Notes: generated from the letters alone by a model not told the origin. DNA of 9,909 nucleotides from Deltaproteobacteria bacterium (GCA_030605675.1 JAUWHV010000153.1:1-9909), one strand, 5' to 3'; shown: positions 1 through 7,039, counted from the stretch's first letter. Numbers and translations are program-made.

Positions 1-1258
1 GGAATTCTCTGACCACCTCATCCAGTGCATCCCATACCTCCGGGGCCTCCTTTTCCACCACCTTCTTTGCATCTTTAATGGAGGTAACAAGTCCCTTCTC
101 TTCAAGTTTATTGTATATAAACGGTTTGAAAAGCTCGATTGCCATCCTTTTGGGCAAGCCGCACTGGTGCAGTCTGAGTTCCGGACCTGGCACAATGACC
201 GAACGTCCTGAGTAATCGACCCTCTTTCCAAGGAGATTTTGACGAAAACGTCCCTGCTTGCCCTTCAGCATATCTGATAATGATTTCAAAGGACGTTTGT
301 TCGGCCCTGTAACTACCCGGCCCCTCCGGCCATTATCAAAAAGGACATCTACTGCCTCCTGGAGCATCCTTTTTTCATTACGGATGATGATGTCCGGGGC
401 ATCCAGTTCTTTGAGCTTCTTGAGTCGATTATTCCGATTGATGACCCTGCGATAAAGGTCATTGAGGTCCGATGTGGCAAAACGCCCTCCATCCAGGGGG
501 ACCAGAGGTCTCAAATCCGGAGGAAGGACCGGAACAACGCTCAGAATCATCCATTCAGGCTGGTTACCTGAATCCCGAAAGGCCTCAATGACCCTCAACC
601 GCTTGCCGAGCTTTTTCCTTTTGGCTTCTGAACGGGTCTTGATCATCTCTCCCCGGAGTTCCACGGACAAGGCATCCAGATCGAGACGCTTTAACATCAA
701 ATGTATTGCTTCCGCCCCTATATCTACCTCAAATTTATCACCGAATTGCTCTTGATTCTTGTAATAGGCCTCATCGGACATAAGAGTGCCCACAGGGATC
801 TCCGGCATCTCCGATTCGATCACTATGTGTGACTCAAAATACAGGACCCTTTCGAGCTCTTTCAAACTCAAATCCAAAAGAGCACCGATTTTGCTGGGAA
901 GGCTCTTTAAGAACCATATATGAGCTACAGGAGCTGCCAGGGAAATGTGGGCCATCCGCTCACGCCGGACTTTTGACTGGATGACCTCAACTCCGCATTT
1001 TTCGCAGATGACGCCCCTATGCTTCATGCGCTTGTACTTTCCACACAGGCACTCATAATCCTTTACCGGGCCAAAAATCTTGGCACAAAAAAGGCCTTCC
1101 CGTTCCGGCTTAAAGGTTCGGTAATTGATGGTCTCAGGTTGCCTTACCTCCCCATTTGACCTTCCGAGAATTTTCTCAGGAGAGGCCAGAGAAATCCTGA
1201 CTGATTTAAAGCTCAAAGGATCTTTTGGCTTTGTAAAAAGGGAAAGAAGATCTTCCAT
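1..1258 (-). CDS. rpoC: DNA-directed RNA polymerase subunit beta' (N-terminal part, cut by window edge)
   Basis: Largest subunit of RNA polymerase; with beta it forms the catalytic cleft. Only the first 419 codons are here, read from the ATG at 1258-1256, and the frame stays open to the window edge. The N-terminal zinc site is complete: Cys70, Cys72, Cys85 and Cys88 in the YECLCGKYK...GVICEKCGVE context, at the same numbers as in E. coli. The clamp helices that contact sigma region 2.2 follow (about residues 260-310, containing RRVINRNNRLKKL), then the conserved FRQNLLGKRVDYSGRSV block near 335-352. The catalytic NADFDGD aspartates would lie just beyond the window. The gene starts 17 bp after the rpoB stop; a GGGGG run about 9 bases before the ATG is the likely Shine-Dalgarno, so the two subunits are co-transcribed. 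Family assignment is certain; full length cannot be judged. Confidence 0.98.
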   Translation of the reverse strand, partial: MEDLLSLFTKPKDPLSFKSVRISLASPEKILGRSNGEVRQPETINYRTFKPEREGLFCAKIFGPVKDYECLCGKYKRMKHRGVICEKCGVEVIQSKVRRERMAHISLAAPVAHIWFLKSLPSKIGALLDLSLKELERVLYFESHIVIESEMPEIPVGTLMSDEAYYKNQEQFGDKFEVDIGAEAIHLMLKRLDLDALSVELRGEMIKTRSEAKRKKLGKRLRVIEAFRDSGNQPEWMILSVVPVLPPDLRPLVPLDGGRFATSDLNDLYRRVINRNNRLKKLKELDAPDIIIRNEKRMLQEAVDVLFDNGRRGRVVTGPNKRPLKSLSDMLKGKQGRFRQNLLGKRVDYSGRSVIVPGPELRLHQCGLPKRMAIELFKPFIYNKLEEKGLVTSIKDAKKVVEKEAPEVWDALDEVVREF

Positions 1259-1275
1259 TCAGTAAAACCCCCGTA

Positions 1276-4200
1276 TCACTCCTGCAACTCTACATCCATA
1301 CATAAACCCTGAAGCTCCTTCACCAGGACATTAAAGGACTCAGGAAGACCCGCCTCAAGGAAATTATTGCCCTTGACGATCTTTTCATACATCCTGGATC
1401 TTCCGACTACGTCGTCGGACTTGACTGTCAGGAACTCCTGAAGAGAATAAGCGGCGCCGTAGGCCTCCATGGCCCACACCTCCATCTCACCTAATCGCTG
1501 CCCCCCAAACTGGGCCTTTCCTCCAAGGGGCTGCTGCGTGACCAAAGAATATGGACCTGTAGAGCGGGCATGTATCTTATCATCCACTAAGTGGTGAAGT
1601 TTCAATACATACATAACCCCGACAGTGACCAGCTCGGCTATAGCCTTTCCAGTATAACCATCGTAAAGAACCACATCGCCAAGTTCTGATTGTCCTGACT
1701 CTACCAGGAGCTTGCGGATCTGGTCCTCATGTGCTCCGTCAAACACCGGAGTTGCAACCGGTACGCCCTGTTCAAGGCTCAAGGCTAGATTCCGTAGCTG
1801 TTCGTCATCCATGCCGCTTATCAAGGCATTCAACTCGTCTTGCGAATAGATATTGGCCATTCTTTTCTTGATCTTGTCGATCTTATAATCTTTTGCCAAC
1901 TCAGCCAGTTGTGCCCCGAGATTTTTTGCAGCCCAACCCAGATGGACCTCCAAAATCTGACCCACATTCATCCGTGAAGGTACGCCCAGGGGATTCAAAA
2001 CAATGTCAACCGGAGTGCCGTCTGCGAAATATGGCATATCCTCTATCGGCACGATAGTAGAAACCACACCTTTGTTGCCATGACGCCCGGCCATCTTGTC
2101 ACCTACGGCCAGCTTCCGCTTCATTGCTACACAGACCCTGACCATCTTAATCACACCTGGCGGAAGGTCATCCCCCTTCTTCAGACGCTCAATTTTACCC
2201 TCAAAGTAGGTGGTTATTCGTTGGATCTCACCCTCATACCAGGACAGCACATCACTCACTACAGGAATCAGGCTCCTGCGACCCTCCAGCATGAGATCTC
2301 TCAAACGATGGATAGGTATCTTCCGGAGCATATCACCTGTAATCTCATACCCGGCCTCAAGATAGACCTTGCCCTTGCTGTCTATTATAGAAACCGATGC
2401 CTTCTGCCCCTTGAGATGACTCTCCAGCTTTTTAAGAGCAGTCCGACGAATCACATTGATCTCGTCCGCCTGATCCTTAAGTACACGTGCTATTTCAATG
2501 TCCTCAATGGCCTGGATACGTTCGTCTTTTTCCACACCTCTGCGGCAAAAAACCTTGGCATCTATCACCACACCCTGAATTCCCGGCGGCACCCTGAGAG
2601 ATGTATCCTTTACGTCTCCTGCCTTCTCACCAAAGATGGCCCGAAGGAGCTTTTCCTCCGGAGTGAGCTGGGTCTCTCCCTTTGGTGTAATCTTGCCTAC
2701 AAGTACGTCTCCGGACTTAACCTCTGCCCCTATACGTATTATGCCGCTATCATCCAGATCACTGAGGGCGTCTTCCCCTACATTAGGTATGTCGCGGGTT
2801 ATCTCCTCCTTACCCAGCTTAGTGTCCCTGGCCTCCAACTCAAATTCCTCAATATGTATCGATGTATAAACGTCCTCTTTGACCAGACGTTCACTCACTA
2901 CCATTGCATCTTCAAAGTTGTAGCCTCGCCAAGGCATAAAAGCCACTACAACATTTTTGCCTAATGCCAGTTCTCCATTGTCAGTAGATGGACCGTCTAC
3001 AAGAACGTCTCCTTTTTTAAATTCCTGCCCTGGAATCACTATTGGTCTTTGATTGAGTGTTGTTGTCTGATTGGACTTCTGGTACTTGGTGAGTTTATGT
3101 ATCTCGACCTCCACCGGCAGTTCCGTGGACTCATCCTCATCGTAAACCGCTACCAGGCGTGTAGCATCGACGTCTTCTATATATCCGTCCCTTTTTGCAA
3201 CTACAGTTACACCGGAATCCATGGCCACTATTTTCTCCATCCCGGTACCAACGAGCGGAGCCTCTGAAACCAGCAGAGGAACTGCCTGCCGCTGCATGTT
3301 GGAACCCATCAAGGCCCGGTTTGCATCATCATTTTCCAGAAATGGTATAAGACCTGCGGAAACACTGACCAACTGGTTGGGGGCCACGTCTATGGCAGTA
3401 ACCTCCTCTGCCGGGACAATAATGAACTCGCCCATTCTCCTGGCACCAACATTGTCATCAATAATATATCCGTCATCATCAAGACTGACTGTTGCCTGTG
3501 CGATAGTCTCCTTTTCATCTTCAATAGCAGTCATATAGACCACTTTCCCTGTAGTCCTGCGGTCCTTAACCTTACGGTAAGGAGTCTCCACAAAACCATA
3601 CCTGTTTATTCTGGCAAAGGAACTCAGAGAAACTATCAGTCCGATATTTGGACCTTCAGGTGTTTCAATGGGACAAATCCTCCCATAATGAGTGGGATGT
3701 ACATCTCGCACCTCAAACCCGGCCCTCTCCCTGGACAGGCCACCCGGCCCCAAAGCAGATAACCTTCGCTTGTGAGTGATTTCTGCCAGCGCATTGGTCT
3801 GGTCCATGAACTGGGAAAGCTGACTGGAGCCGAAAAACTCCTTGATGACAGAAGTAACGGGCTTAGGGTTTACCAAATCATTAGGCATTAACGCCTCAAC
3901 TTCCTGAAGGGTCATTCTCTCTTTGATAGCCCGCTCCATCCGGACCAGTCCGATCCTGTACTGATTCTCTATAAGCTCACCCACTGATCTGACCCGGCGG
4001 TTGCCTAAATGATCTATGTCATCTACCGGCCCCTGCCGATCCTTTAAACGGACCAACTCCCTCACAGTCTCCATTATGTCCTCAGTCGTAAGGACTTTCA
4101 GGGAAAGAGGCAAATTCATACCCAGCCTCTGATTGATCTTATAACGGCCTACCTCTGAAAGGTCATAGGTGTTGGGGTTGAAAAAAAGAGAATTAAAAAA

Positions 4201-5367
4201 CTTCTCAGCCACCTCGGGTATCGGGGGACTACCGGGACGGAGCCTCCGGAAAACCTCTATGATGGCCTCTTCCTGATTCTGTGTCTTGTCCTGACGTAAC
4301 GTGTCCCCTATGGAAGAACTTACCTTGATGCCATCGATAAACAGAACCTGCAACTCTGTGATTCCACTCTCCCTCAAAAACGCCAAATCCTTTTTCGTGA
4401 CCGGAGAATTCATGGGAATCAACACCTCCCCGGTTTCAGGATTTACCACATCAAGGGCTGTGATCTTTTCTATTAGATCATCTTCTTCAACAGGTACCAT
4501 GATGACACCTGATTCCTCAAACTTCTTCATCATGGTCCGGGAGAACTTGCGATTCTTGCGTAAAAGGATATCGCCCGTATCAGGATTCACCACGTCCAGA
4601 GTAGCCTTCTGGCCTAACATGGTCTCTGTATTCACCATGCGATACAGAAATTTGCCATCAATTACATACGTATCCCGGTTATAGAAAATACTTAGTAAAT
4701 CTTCAGTGCTGTAACCCATGGCTTTTAGCAACACTGTTACAGGGAACTTCCGCCTGCGATCTATCCGGACATGCAAGATGTCTTTGGGATCAAACTCCAA
4801 ATCAATCCAGGAACCACGGACCGGAATGACCCTGGCTGAGTAAAGCAATTTCCCGCTGGCATGTGTCTTTCCCTTGTCGTGGTCAAAAAACACCCCGGGA
4901 GAACGCTGAAGCTGGCTGACCACTACTCTCTCAGTACCATTAATAATAAATGTGCCGGTTCTGGTCATAAGGGGAATGGCCCCAAAGTAAATCTGCTGTT
5001 CCTTGATATCCCGTATACTTTGTACTCCGCTTTCTTTATCTACGTCGTAAGAAAGGAGTCGCGCCACCATTTTCACCGGCGAGTCATAGGTCACGCCGCG
5101 GGAAAGACATTCTTCTTCAGAGTATTTGGGCTCACCTATAGAATATTGAACAAATTCAATAGAAGATGCACCTGTGAAATCCGTTATTGGAAAGACGCTT
5201 TGAAATGCTGCCTGAATCCCCACATCCTCTCTGGCTTCCGGAGCCACGTCTTTTTGCAAAAACTTGGCATAGGAATGTTGCTGCATCTCGATTAAGTTGG
5301 GGATATCAATGACTTTTTTTACACGACCAAAGTTCTTTCTCACGGGAAGTGCTTGATTTTTTGTCAT
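1276..5367 (-). CDS. rpoB: DNA-directed RNA polymerase subunit beta
   Basis: Second largest RNA polymerase subunit, 1363 aa (E. coli 1342). The catalytic features are present: GYNFEDA with Glu819/Asp820, the two nucleotide-contacting lysines Lys1083 and Lys1091 in MKRKLAVGDKMAGRHGNKG (E. coli K1065 and K1073), and the C-terminal HHLVDDKIHARSTGPYS segment with His1259. The rifampicin pocket spans about 513-540; Asp522, His532 and Ser537 match the wild-type E. coli D516, H526 and S531, so a drug-sensitive enzyme is expected (inference). Nearby differences from E. coli are Thr524, Ala526, Ala528 and Leu536. Residues 257-345 contain two copies of an LDVVNPxTG unit 48 residues apart, in the lobe insertion. 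The ATG is preceded by GAGG nine bases upstream, and the N-terminal sequence fits the family. It follows rplL after a 299-bp spacer with its own candidate promoter and is coupled to rpoC. Confidence 0.99.
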   Translation of the reverse strand: MTKNQALPVRKNFGRVKKVIDIPNLIEMQQHSYAKFLQKDVAPEAREDVGIQAAFQSVFPITDFTGASSIEFVQYSIGEPKYSEEECLSRGVTYDSPVKMVARLLSYDVDKESGVQSIRDIKEQQIYFGAIPLMTRTGTFIINGTERVVVSQLQRSPGVFFDHDKGKTHASGKLLYSARVIPVRGSWIDLEFDPKDILHVRIDRRRKFPVTVLLKAMGYSTEDLLSIFYNRDTYVIDGKFLYRMVNTETMLGQKATLDVVNPDTGDILLRKNRKFSRTMMKKFEESGVIMVPVEEDDLIEKITALDVVNPETGEVLIPMNSPVTKKDLAFLRESGITELQVLFIDGIKVSSSIGDTLRQDKTQNQEEAIIEVFRRLRPGSPPIPEVAEKFFNSLFFNPNTYDLSEVGRYKINQRLGMNLPLSLKVLTTEDIMETVRELVRLKDRQGPVDDIDHLGNRRVRSVGELIENQYRIGLVRMERAIKERMTLQEVEALMPNDLVNPKPVTSVIKEFFGSSQLSQFMDQTNALAEITHKRRLSALGPGGLSRERAGFEVRDVHPTHYGRICPIETPEGPNIGLIVSLSSFARINRYGFVETPYRKVKDRRTTGKVVYMTAIEDEKETIAQATVSLDDDGYIIDDNVGARRMGEFIIVPAEEVTAIDVAPNQLVSVSAGLIPFLENDDANRALMGSNMQRQAVPLLVSEAPLVGTGMEKIVAMDSGVTVVAKRDGYIEDVDATRLVAVYDEDESTELPVEVEIHKLTKYQKSNQTTTLNQRPIVIPGQEFKKGDVLVDGPSTDNGELALGKNVVVAFMPWRGYNFEDAMVVSERLVKEDVYTSIHIEEFELEARDTKLGKEEITRDIPNVGEDALSDLDDSGIIRIGAEVKSGDVLVGKITPKGETQLTPEEKLLRAIFGEKAGDVKDTSLRVPPGIQGVVIDAKVFCRRGVEKDERIQAIEDIEIARVLKDQADEINVIRRTALKKLESHLKGQKASVSIIDSKGKVYLEAGYEITGDMLRKIPIHRLRDLMLEGRRSLIPVVSDVLSWYEGEIQRITTYFEGKIERLKKGDDLPPGVIKMVRVCVAMKRKLAVGDKMAGRHGNKGVVSTIVPIEDMPYFADGTPVDIVLNPLGVPSRMNVGQILEVHLGWAAKNLGAQLAELAKDYKIDKIKKRMANIYSQDELNALISGMDDEQLRNLALSLEQGVPVATPVFDGAHEDQIRKLLVESGQSELGDVVLYDGYTGKAIAELVTVGVMYVLKLHHLVDDKIHARSTGPYSLVTQQPLGGKAQFGGQRLGEMEVWAMEAYGAAYSLQEFLTVKSDDVVGRSRMYEKIVKGNNFLEAGLPESFNVLVKELQGLCMDVELQE

Positions 5368-5405
5368 AAAGTACTGCCTCGGGGGTAGCTTTTGGCGAGT
5401 TAAAG

Positions 5406-5429
5406 CCTGAACAAAAAATCATGTTCAGG
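5406..5429 (-). promoter_or_regulatory. 8-bp stem-loop in the rpoB 5' leader
   Basis: CCTGAACA (5406-5413) and TGTTCAGG (5422-5429) are perfect inverted copies around an 8-base loop, about 40 bases before the rpoB start codon. On the coding strand the stem is followed by CTTTAA rather than a run of T, so it is not a convincing intrinsic terminator. It could be an attenuator, a processing site or an mRNA-stability element; E. coli is known to have attenuation and RNase III processing in the equivalent gap. Structure is seen; function is inference. Confidence 0.5.
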
Positions 5430-5431
5430 TA

Positions 5432-5473
5432 AAATCCAAATATCAAAATCCGAAATCCGAAACAAATTCAAAT
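5432..5473. repeat. 7-bp-periodic tract (AAATCCG-type units)
   Basis: On the plus strand six consecutive 7-base units can be marked out: AAATCCA, AATATCA, AAATCCG, AAATCCG, then the diverged AAACAAA and TTCAAAT. On the coding strand this reads as CGGATTT-like units. Two units are identical and the others differ at a few positions. The same 7-base period recurs in three other spacers of this window. Confidence 0.55.
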
Positions 5474-5493
5474 GCCGGATGACCAAAACCAAC

Positions 5494-5509
5494 CCTGGCC
5501 AAGGCCAGG
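5494..5509. repeat. Palindrome CCTGGCC-AA-GGCCAGG
   Basis: Seven-base arms around AA, with the core GCCAAGGC at 5498-5505. On the plus strand it is followed by TTTTT (5510-5514), so it looks like a terminator for antisense transcription; on the coding strand the T-run is on the wrong side. The same core octamer recurs at 5545-5552. It may be an operator, an RNA hairpin or an antisense terminator; the sequence does not decide. Confidence 0.45.
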
Positions 5510-5581
5510 TTTTTCTTCCGGAAACATTGTCCAACCTTTGTCGCGCCAAGGCGGGCACATTGGAAATTCGATGTTTTTGTC

Positions 5582-5590
5582 ATTATAGCA
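5582..5590 (-). promoter_or_regulatory. Candidate extended -10 promoter for rpoBC
   Basis: The coding strand reads TGCTATAAT: a perfect TATAAT (5587-5582) with the TG of an extended -10 element one base upstream. No good -35 hexamer lies 16-18 bases before it, which extended -10 promoters tolerate. A start near 5575 would give a leader of about 208 bases before rpoB. This would allow rpoBC transcription beyond what reads through from the ribosomal protein genes. Motif seen; activity inferred. Confidence 0.55.
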
Positions 5591-5666
5591 TTCTTATTTC
5601 TGTGATTGTTTCGGATTTCTGACCAAAAAAACAGGGATTTTCAGCCAGGCACGAGTTATCTTTTTA

Positions 5667-6053
5667 TTATTTTATCTCTACCTTTGCGCCGACACTCTCG
5701 ACCTGTTCCTTTATCTTCTCGGCCTCGTCTTTGGAAACACCTTCTTTGATGGGTTTAGGCGCGCTCTCAACCAGATCTTTAGCTTCCTTAAGGCCCAAAC
5801 TTGTTACAGCCCTGACCTCCTTGATTACCTTGATTTTCTGGTCGCCGAATTCTACTAGAATAACATCGAACTCTGTCTGTTCTTCAGCAGGGGCACCGCC
5901 CCCTTCACCGGCAACTGCACCGGGAGCCGCTACTGCGACCGGAGCCGCTGCACTTACACCAAACTTGTCCTCCAACTCCTTGACTAGCTCGGAGAGTTCA
6001 AGCACTGTCATATTAGAAATAAATTCAATTACATCCTCTTTGGAAATAGCCAT
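5667..6053 (-). CDS. rplL: 50S ribosomal protein L7/L12
   Basis: Multicopy stalk protein that recruits EF-Tu, EF-G, IF2 and release factors to the ribosome; its dimers bind the C-terminal helix of L10. The 128-aa length is normal. Residues 1-33 form the dimerisation domain that binds L10, about 34-58 form a flexible hinge rich in Ala, Gly and Pro, and 60-128 form the globular factor-binding domain with the typical VRxVTxLGLKEAKDLV segment. Start ATG is preceded by AAGGAG with about 6-base spacing, the cleanest ribosome binding site in the stalk genes, in line with the need for several L12 copies per L10. It lies 164 bp after rplJ across a spacer with 7-bp repeats and a weak promoter candidate. 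Confidence 0.98.
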   Translation of the reverse strand: MAISKEDVIEFISNMTVLELSELVKELEDKFGVSAAAPVAVAAPGAVAGEGGGAPAEEQTEFDVILVEFGDQKIKVIKEVRAVTSLGLKEAKDLVESAPKPIKEGVSKDEAEKIKEQVESVGAKVEIK

Positions 6054-6073
6054 TTCAGTCTCCTTATTAACTA

Positions 6074-6103
6074 TCTATAATTCTGCCGAAGACAACCTGT
6101 CTG
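6074..6103 (-). promoter_or_regulatory. Weak candidate promoter for rplL
   Basis: On the coding strand CAGACA (6103-6098, four matches to TTGACA) lies 18 bp before TATAGA (6079-6074, four matches to TATAAT), just upstream of the rplL ribosome binding site. An extra promoter here could raise L7/L12 over L10. The match is modest, and AGACA/TGTCT at 6090-6102 can also form a 5-bp hairpin over the same bases, so this is tentative. Confidence 0.22.
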
Positions 6104-6117
6104 CAGCGTTGCATAAG

Positions 6118-6196
6118 AGCTGAAAGCCTGAAGCTGAAAGCTGAAAGGGGTTGATTACGATAGATCCTCGAGCTTTGAGCTTTGAGCTTTGAGCTG
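6118..6196. repeat. Two opposed arrays of 7-bp repeats in the rplJ-rplL spacer
   Basis: The left arm has AGCTGAA at 6118-6124, 6132-6138 and 6139-6145. The right arm has GAGCTTT at 6170-6176, 6177-6183 and 6184-6190, then GAGCTG. Reverse-complementing the right arm gives AGCTCAA units, so the two arms pair at about six of every seven positions, with one G/G-type mismatch per unit. In the mRNA this would form a long imperfect hairpin between rplJ and rplL, about 65 bases before the rplL start. The short loop region 6148-6169 has nothing recognisable. Confidence 0.75.
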
Positions 6197-6217
6197 ATTT
6201 TGAGCAGAACCGCTTAT

Positions 6218-6751
6218 TCAATTGTCATCATCATTTTTCTGATCTTCAATTGCCCTTAGCGCATAAAGCAGCTTTCGCGGTATACCTGACAGGGCTCTGA
6301 CAAGACCTGTAGGAACAGCAACAAAAACTGTGAGCAGCTTTGCAAGCAAAACCTCCCGGCATGGCAGTTCTGACAAGGCATGGATTTGGGCAATGTCAAT
6401 GAGCTTTCCATTCAAAACCCCGCTGCGGATCTCAAGGATCTCACTCTCCTTTGCGAACGCCACCATAACCTTTGCCATAGACACTGGATCTTCATGGGTA
6501 AAGGCCACGGCATTAGGACCTAAAAACTGATCTGAAAGAACTTCTGCCGGAGTACCCCGTATGGCCCTTTTAAAAAGAGTGTTTTTTGATACCTTGAACT
6601 CGGCACCTGACTCCCTGAGCTTCTTTCGAAGTTCATTGGCACCAGCAACGTCGAGACCTGAAAACTGAGTCATAATTACAGCTTCAGACCCGGAAAACTT
6701 CTCGTGCAGATCCTCAACTATGGTCTCTTTTTCCTTAAGCTTTAAAGCCAA
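6218..6751 (-). CDS. rplJ: 50S ribosomal protein L10
   Basis: L10 anchors the L7/L12 dimers to the 23S rRNA GTPase-centre region, beside L11, and in complex with L12 represses its own mRNA. Length is 177 aa, normal for the family. The N-terminal RNA-binding domain includes ELRKKLRESGAEFKVSKNTLFKRA (split here as residues 40-63), and the C-terminal helix (about 158-172) would carry the L12 dimers; an acidic DDDN tail ends the protein. The start is TTG at 6751-6749: translation from it gives MALKLKEKE, which matches where L10 proteins usually begin, and there is no in-frame ATG upstream. A run of seven G followed by AG sits 4-6 bases before it. The gene follows an L10-type autoregulatory leader and precedes rplL. 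Confidence 0.97.
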   Translation of the reverse strand: MALKLKEKETIVEDLHEKFSGSEAVIMTQFSGLDVAGANELRKKLRESGAEFKVSKNTLFKRAIRGTPAEVLSDQFLGPNAVAFTHEDPVSMAKVMVAFAKESEILEIRSGVLNGKLIDIAQIHALSELPCREVLLAKLLTVFVAVPTGLVRALSGIPRKLLYALRAIEDQKNDDDN

Positions 6752-6767
6752 ATTTCTCCCCCCCTTT
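6752..6767 (-). promoter_or_regulatory. Unusual rplJ ribosome binding site: G7 run plus UUG start
   Basis: On the coding strand seven consecutive G (6764-6758) are followed by AGAAAT and then the TTG start codon. The GGGAG part can pair with the 16S tail, but the spacing is short and the G-run allows several registers. With a weak UUG codon this makes a start that should respond strongly to leader structure. Confidence 0.75.
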
Positions 6768-6775
6768 CTACCATA

Positions 6776-6803
6776 GGCAGTTATTTTTTACTGCCAAAGG
6801 CAG
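6776..6803 (-). promoter_or_regulatory. Mutually exclusive hairpins between the L10 leader and rplJ
   Basis: Three complementary 5-6 base blocks lie in a row: CTGCC (6803-6799), GGCAG (6795-6791) and CTGCC (6780-6776), on the coding strand. The middle block can pair with the first (5 bp, loop TTT) or with the third (GGCAGT/ACTGCC, 6 bp, loop of eight A/T bases), not both. This is the geometry of a two-state switch next to a ribosome binding site. Pairing potential is seen; switching is inference. Confidence 0.45.
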
Positions 6804-6884
6804 AGGTCTCACCTATCTAGGTAGGTAGAGCTAAGTGCCGGACCAGCTCTATTAAACACATAAGGCGTACCTACTGTCTCTGAC
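6796..6884 (-). promoter_or_regulatory. Ribosomal protein L10 leader (autoregulatory mRNA element)
   Basis: The mRNA upstream of rplJ has nested complementary segments: CAGAG (6882-6878) with CTCTG (6805-6801), GTAGGT (6874-6869) with ACCTAC (6826-6821), and an apical AGAGCT (6850-6845) with AGCTCT (6832-6827). The ACAGUAGGU ... ACCUACC ... GACCUCUG wording resembles L10 leaders known from other bacteria, in which the L10-L12 complex binds and blocks rplJ translation. ACCT/AGGT at 6822-6811 offers a competing local hairpin. Placement directly ahead of rplJ supports the call; I could not run a covariance model. Confidence 0.72.
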
Positions 6885-6902
6885 TAATGAGCAGATATGG
6901 AA

Positions 6903-7034
6903 ATTTTGAATGCTGAATGTTGAATTATGAATTGTGGAAAAAATATAATATTATTCCTCAGAGATTCAGAATCCAAATATTCAAAATATAGTCCAGTACC
7001 TTAATTCAGCATTCAAAATCCAAAACTCAACATT
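6903..7034. repeat. Inverted 7-bp-periodic repeat in the rplA-rplJ spacer
   Basis: ATTTTGAATGCTGAAT (6903-6918) and its exact reverse complement (7004-7019) form a 16-bp perfect inverted repeat about 85 bp apart. Each arm is built of 7-base units of the type TTGAATN: TTGAATG (6906-6912) and CTGAATG (6913-6919) begin the left arm; AATTCAG (7003-7009), CATTCAA (7010-7016), AATCCAA and AACTCAA make the right arm. The AT-rich middle (6935-7000) has no gene; it could hold a promoter for rplJL, but I find only poor matches (for example TTGGAT, 17 bp, TAATAT). Confidence 0.75.
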
Positions 7035-7039
7035 ATTAT

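Larger units (their letters stand above)
5368..5666 (-). other. rplL-rpoB intergenic spacer (rpoB leader region)
   Basis: This 299-bp gap has no credible coding region. In transcription order it holds a T-rich segment just after rplL, the extended -10 promoter at 5582-5590, two short GCCAAGGC palindromes (5545-5552 and 5498-5505), a tract with 7-bp periodicity (5432-5473), the 8-bp hairpin at 5406-5429, and the rpoB ribosome binding site. The combination suggests that RNA polymerase subunit synthesis is adjusted separately from the ribosomal stalk genes, as in other bacteria with this arrangement. Confidence 0.7.

Noticed and set aside
2080..2964. Long plus-strand open frame (294 codons) opposite rpoB
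   Set aside because: It lies entirely antisense to the intact, highly conserved rpoB, shows no recognisable domain and is explained as a shadow frame.
4301..5295. Other plus-strand frames opposite the 5' half of rpoB
   Set aside because: Antisense shadows of a conserved gene, with no ribosome binding site or family resemblance.
5494..5514. Intrinsic terminator between rplL and rpoB
   Set aside because: The T-run follows the stem only on the plus strand, opposite to all genes here. It could stop antisense transcription but not the operon.
6118..6196. CRISPR array
   Set aside because: Units are 7 bp with no spacers, and no cas gene is present.
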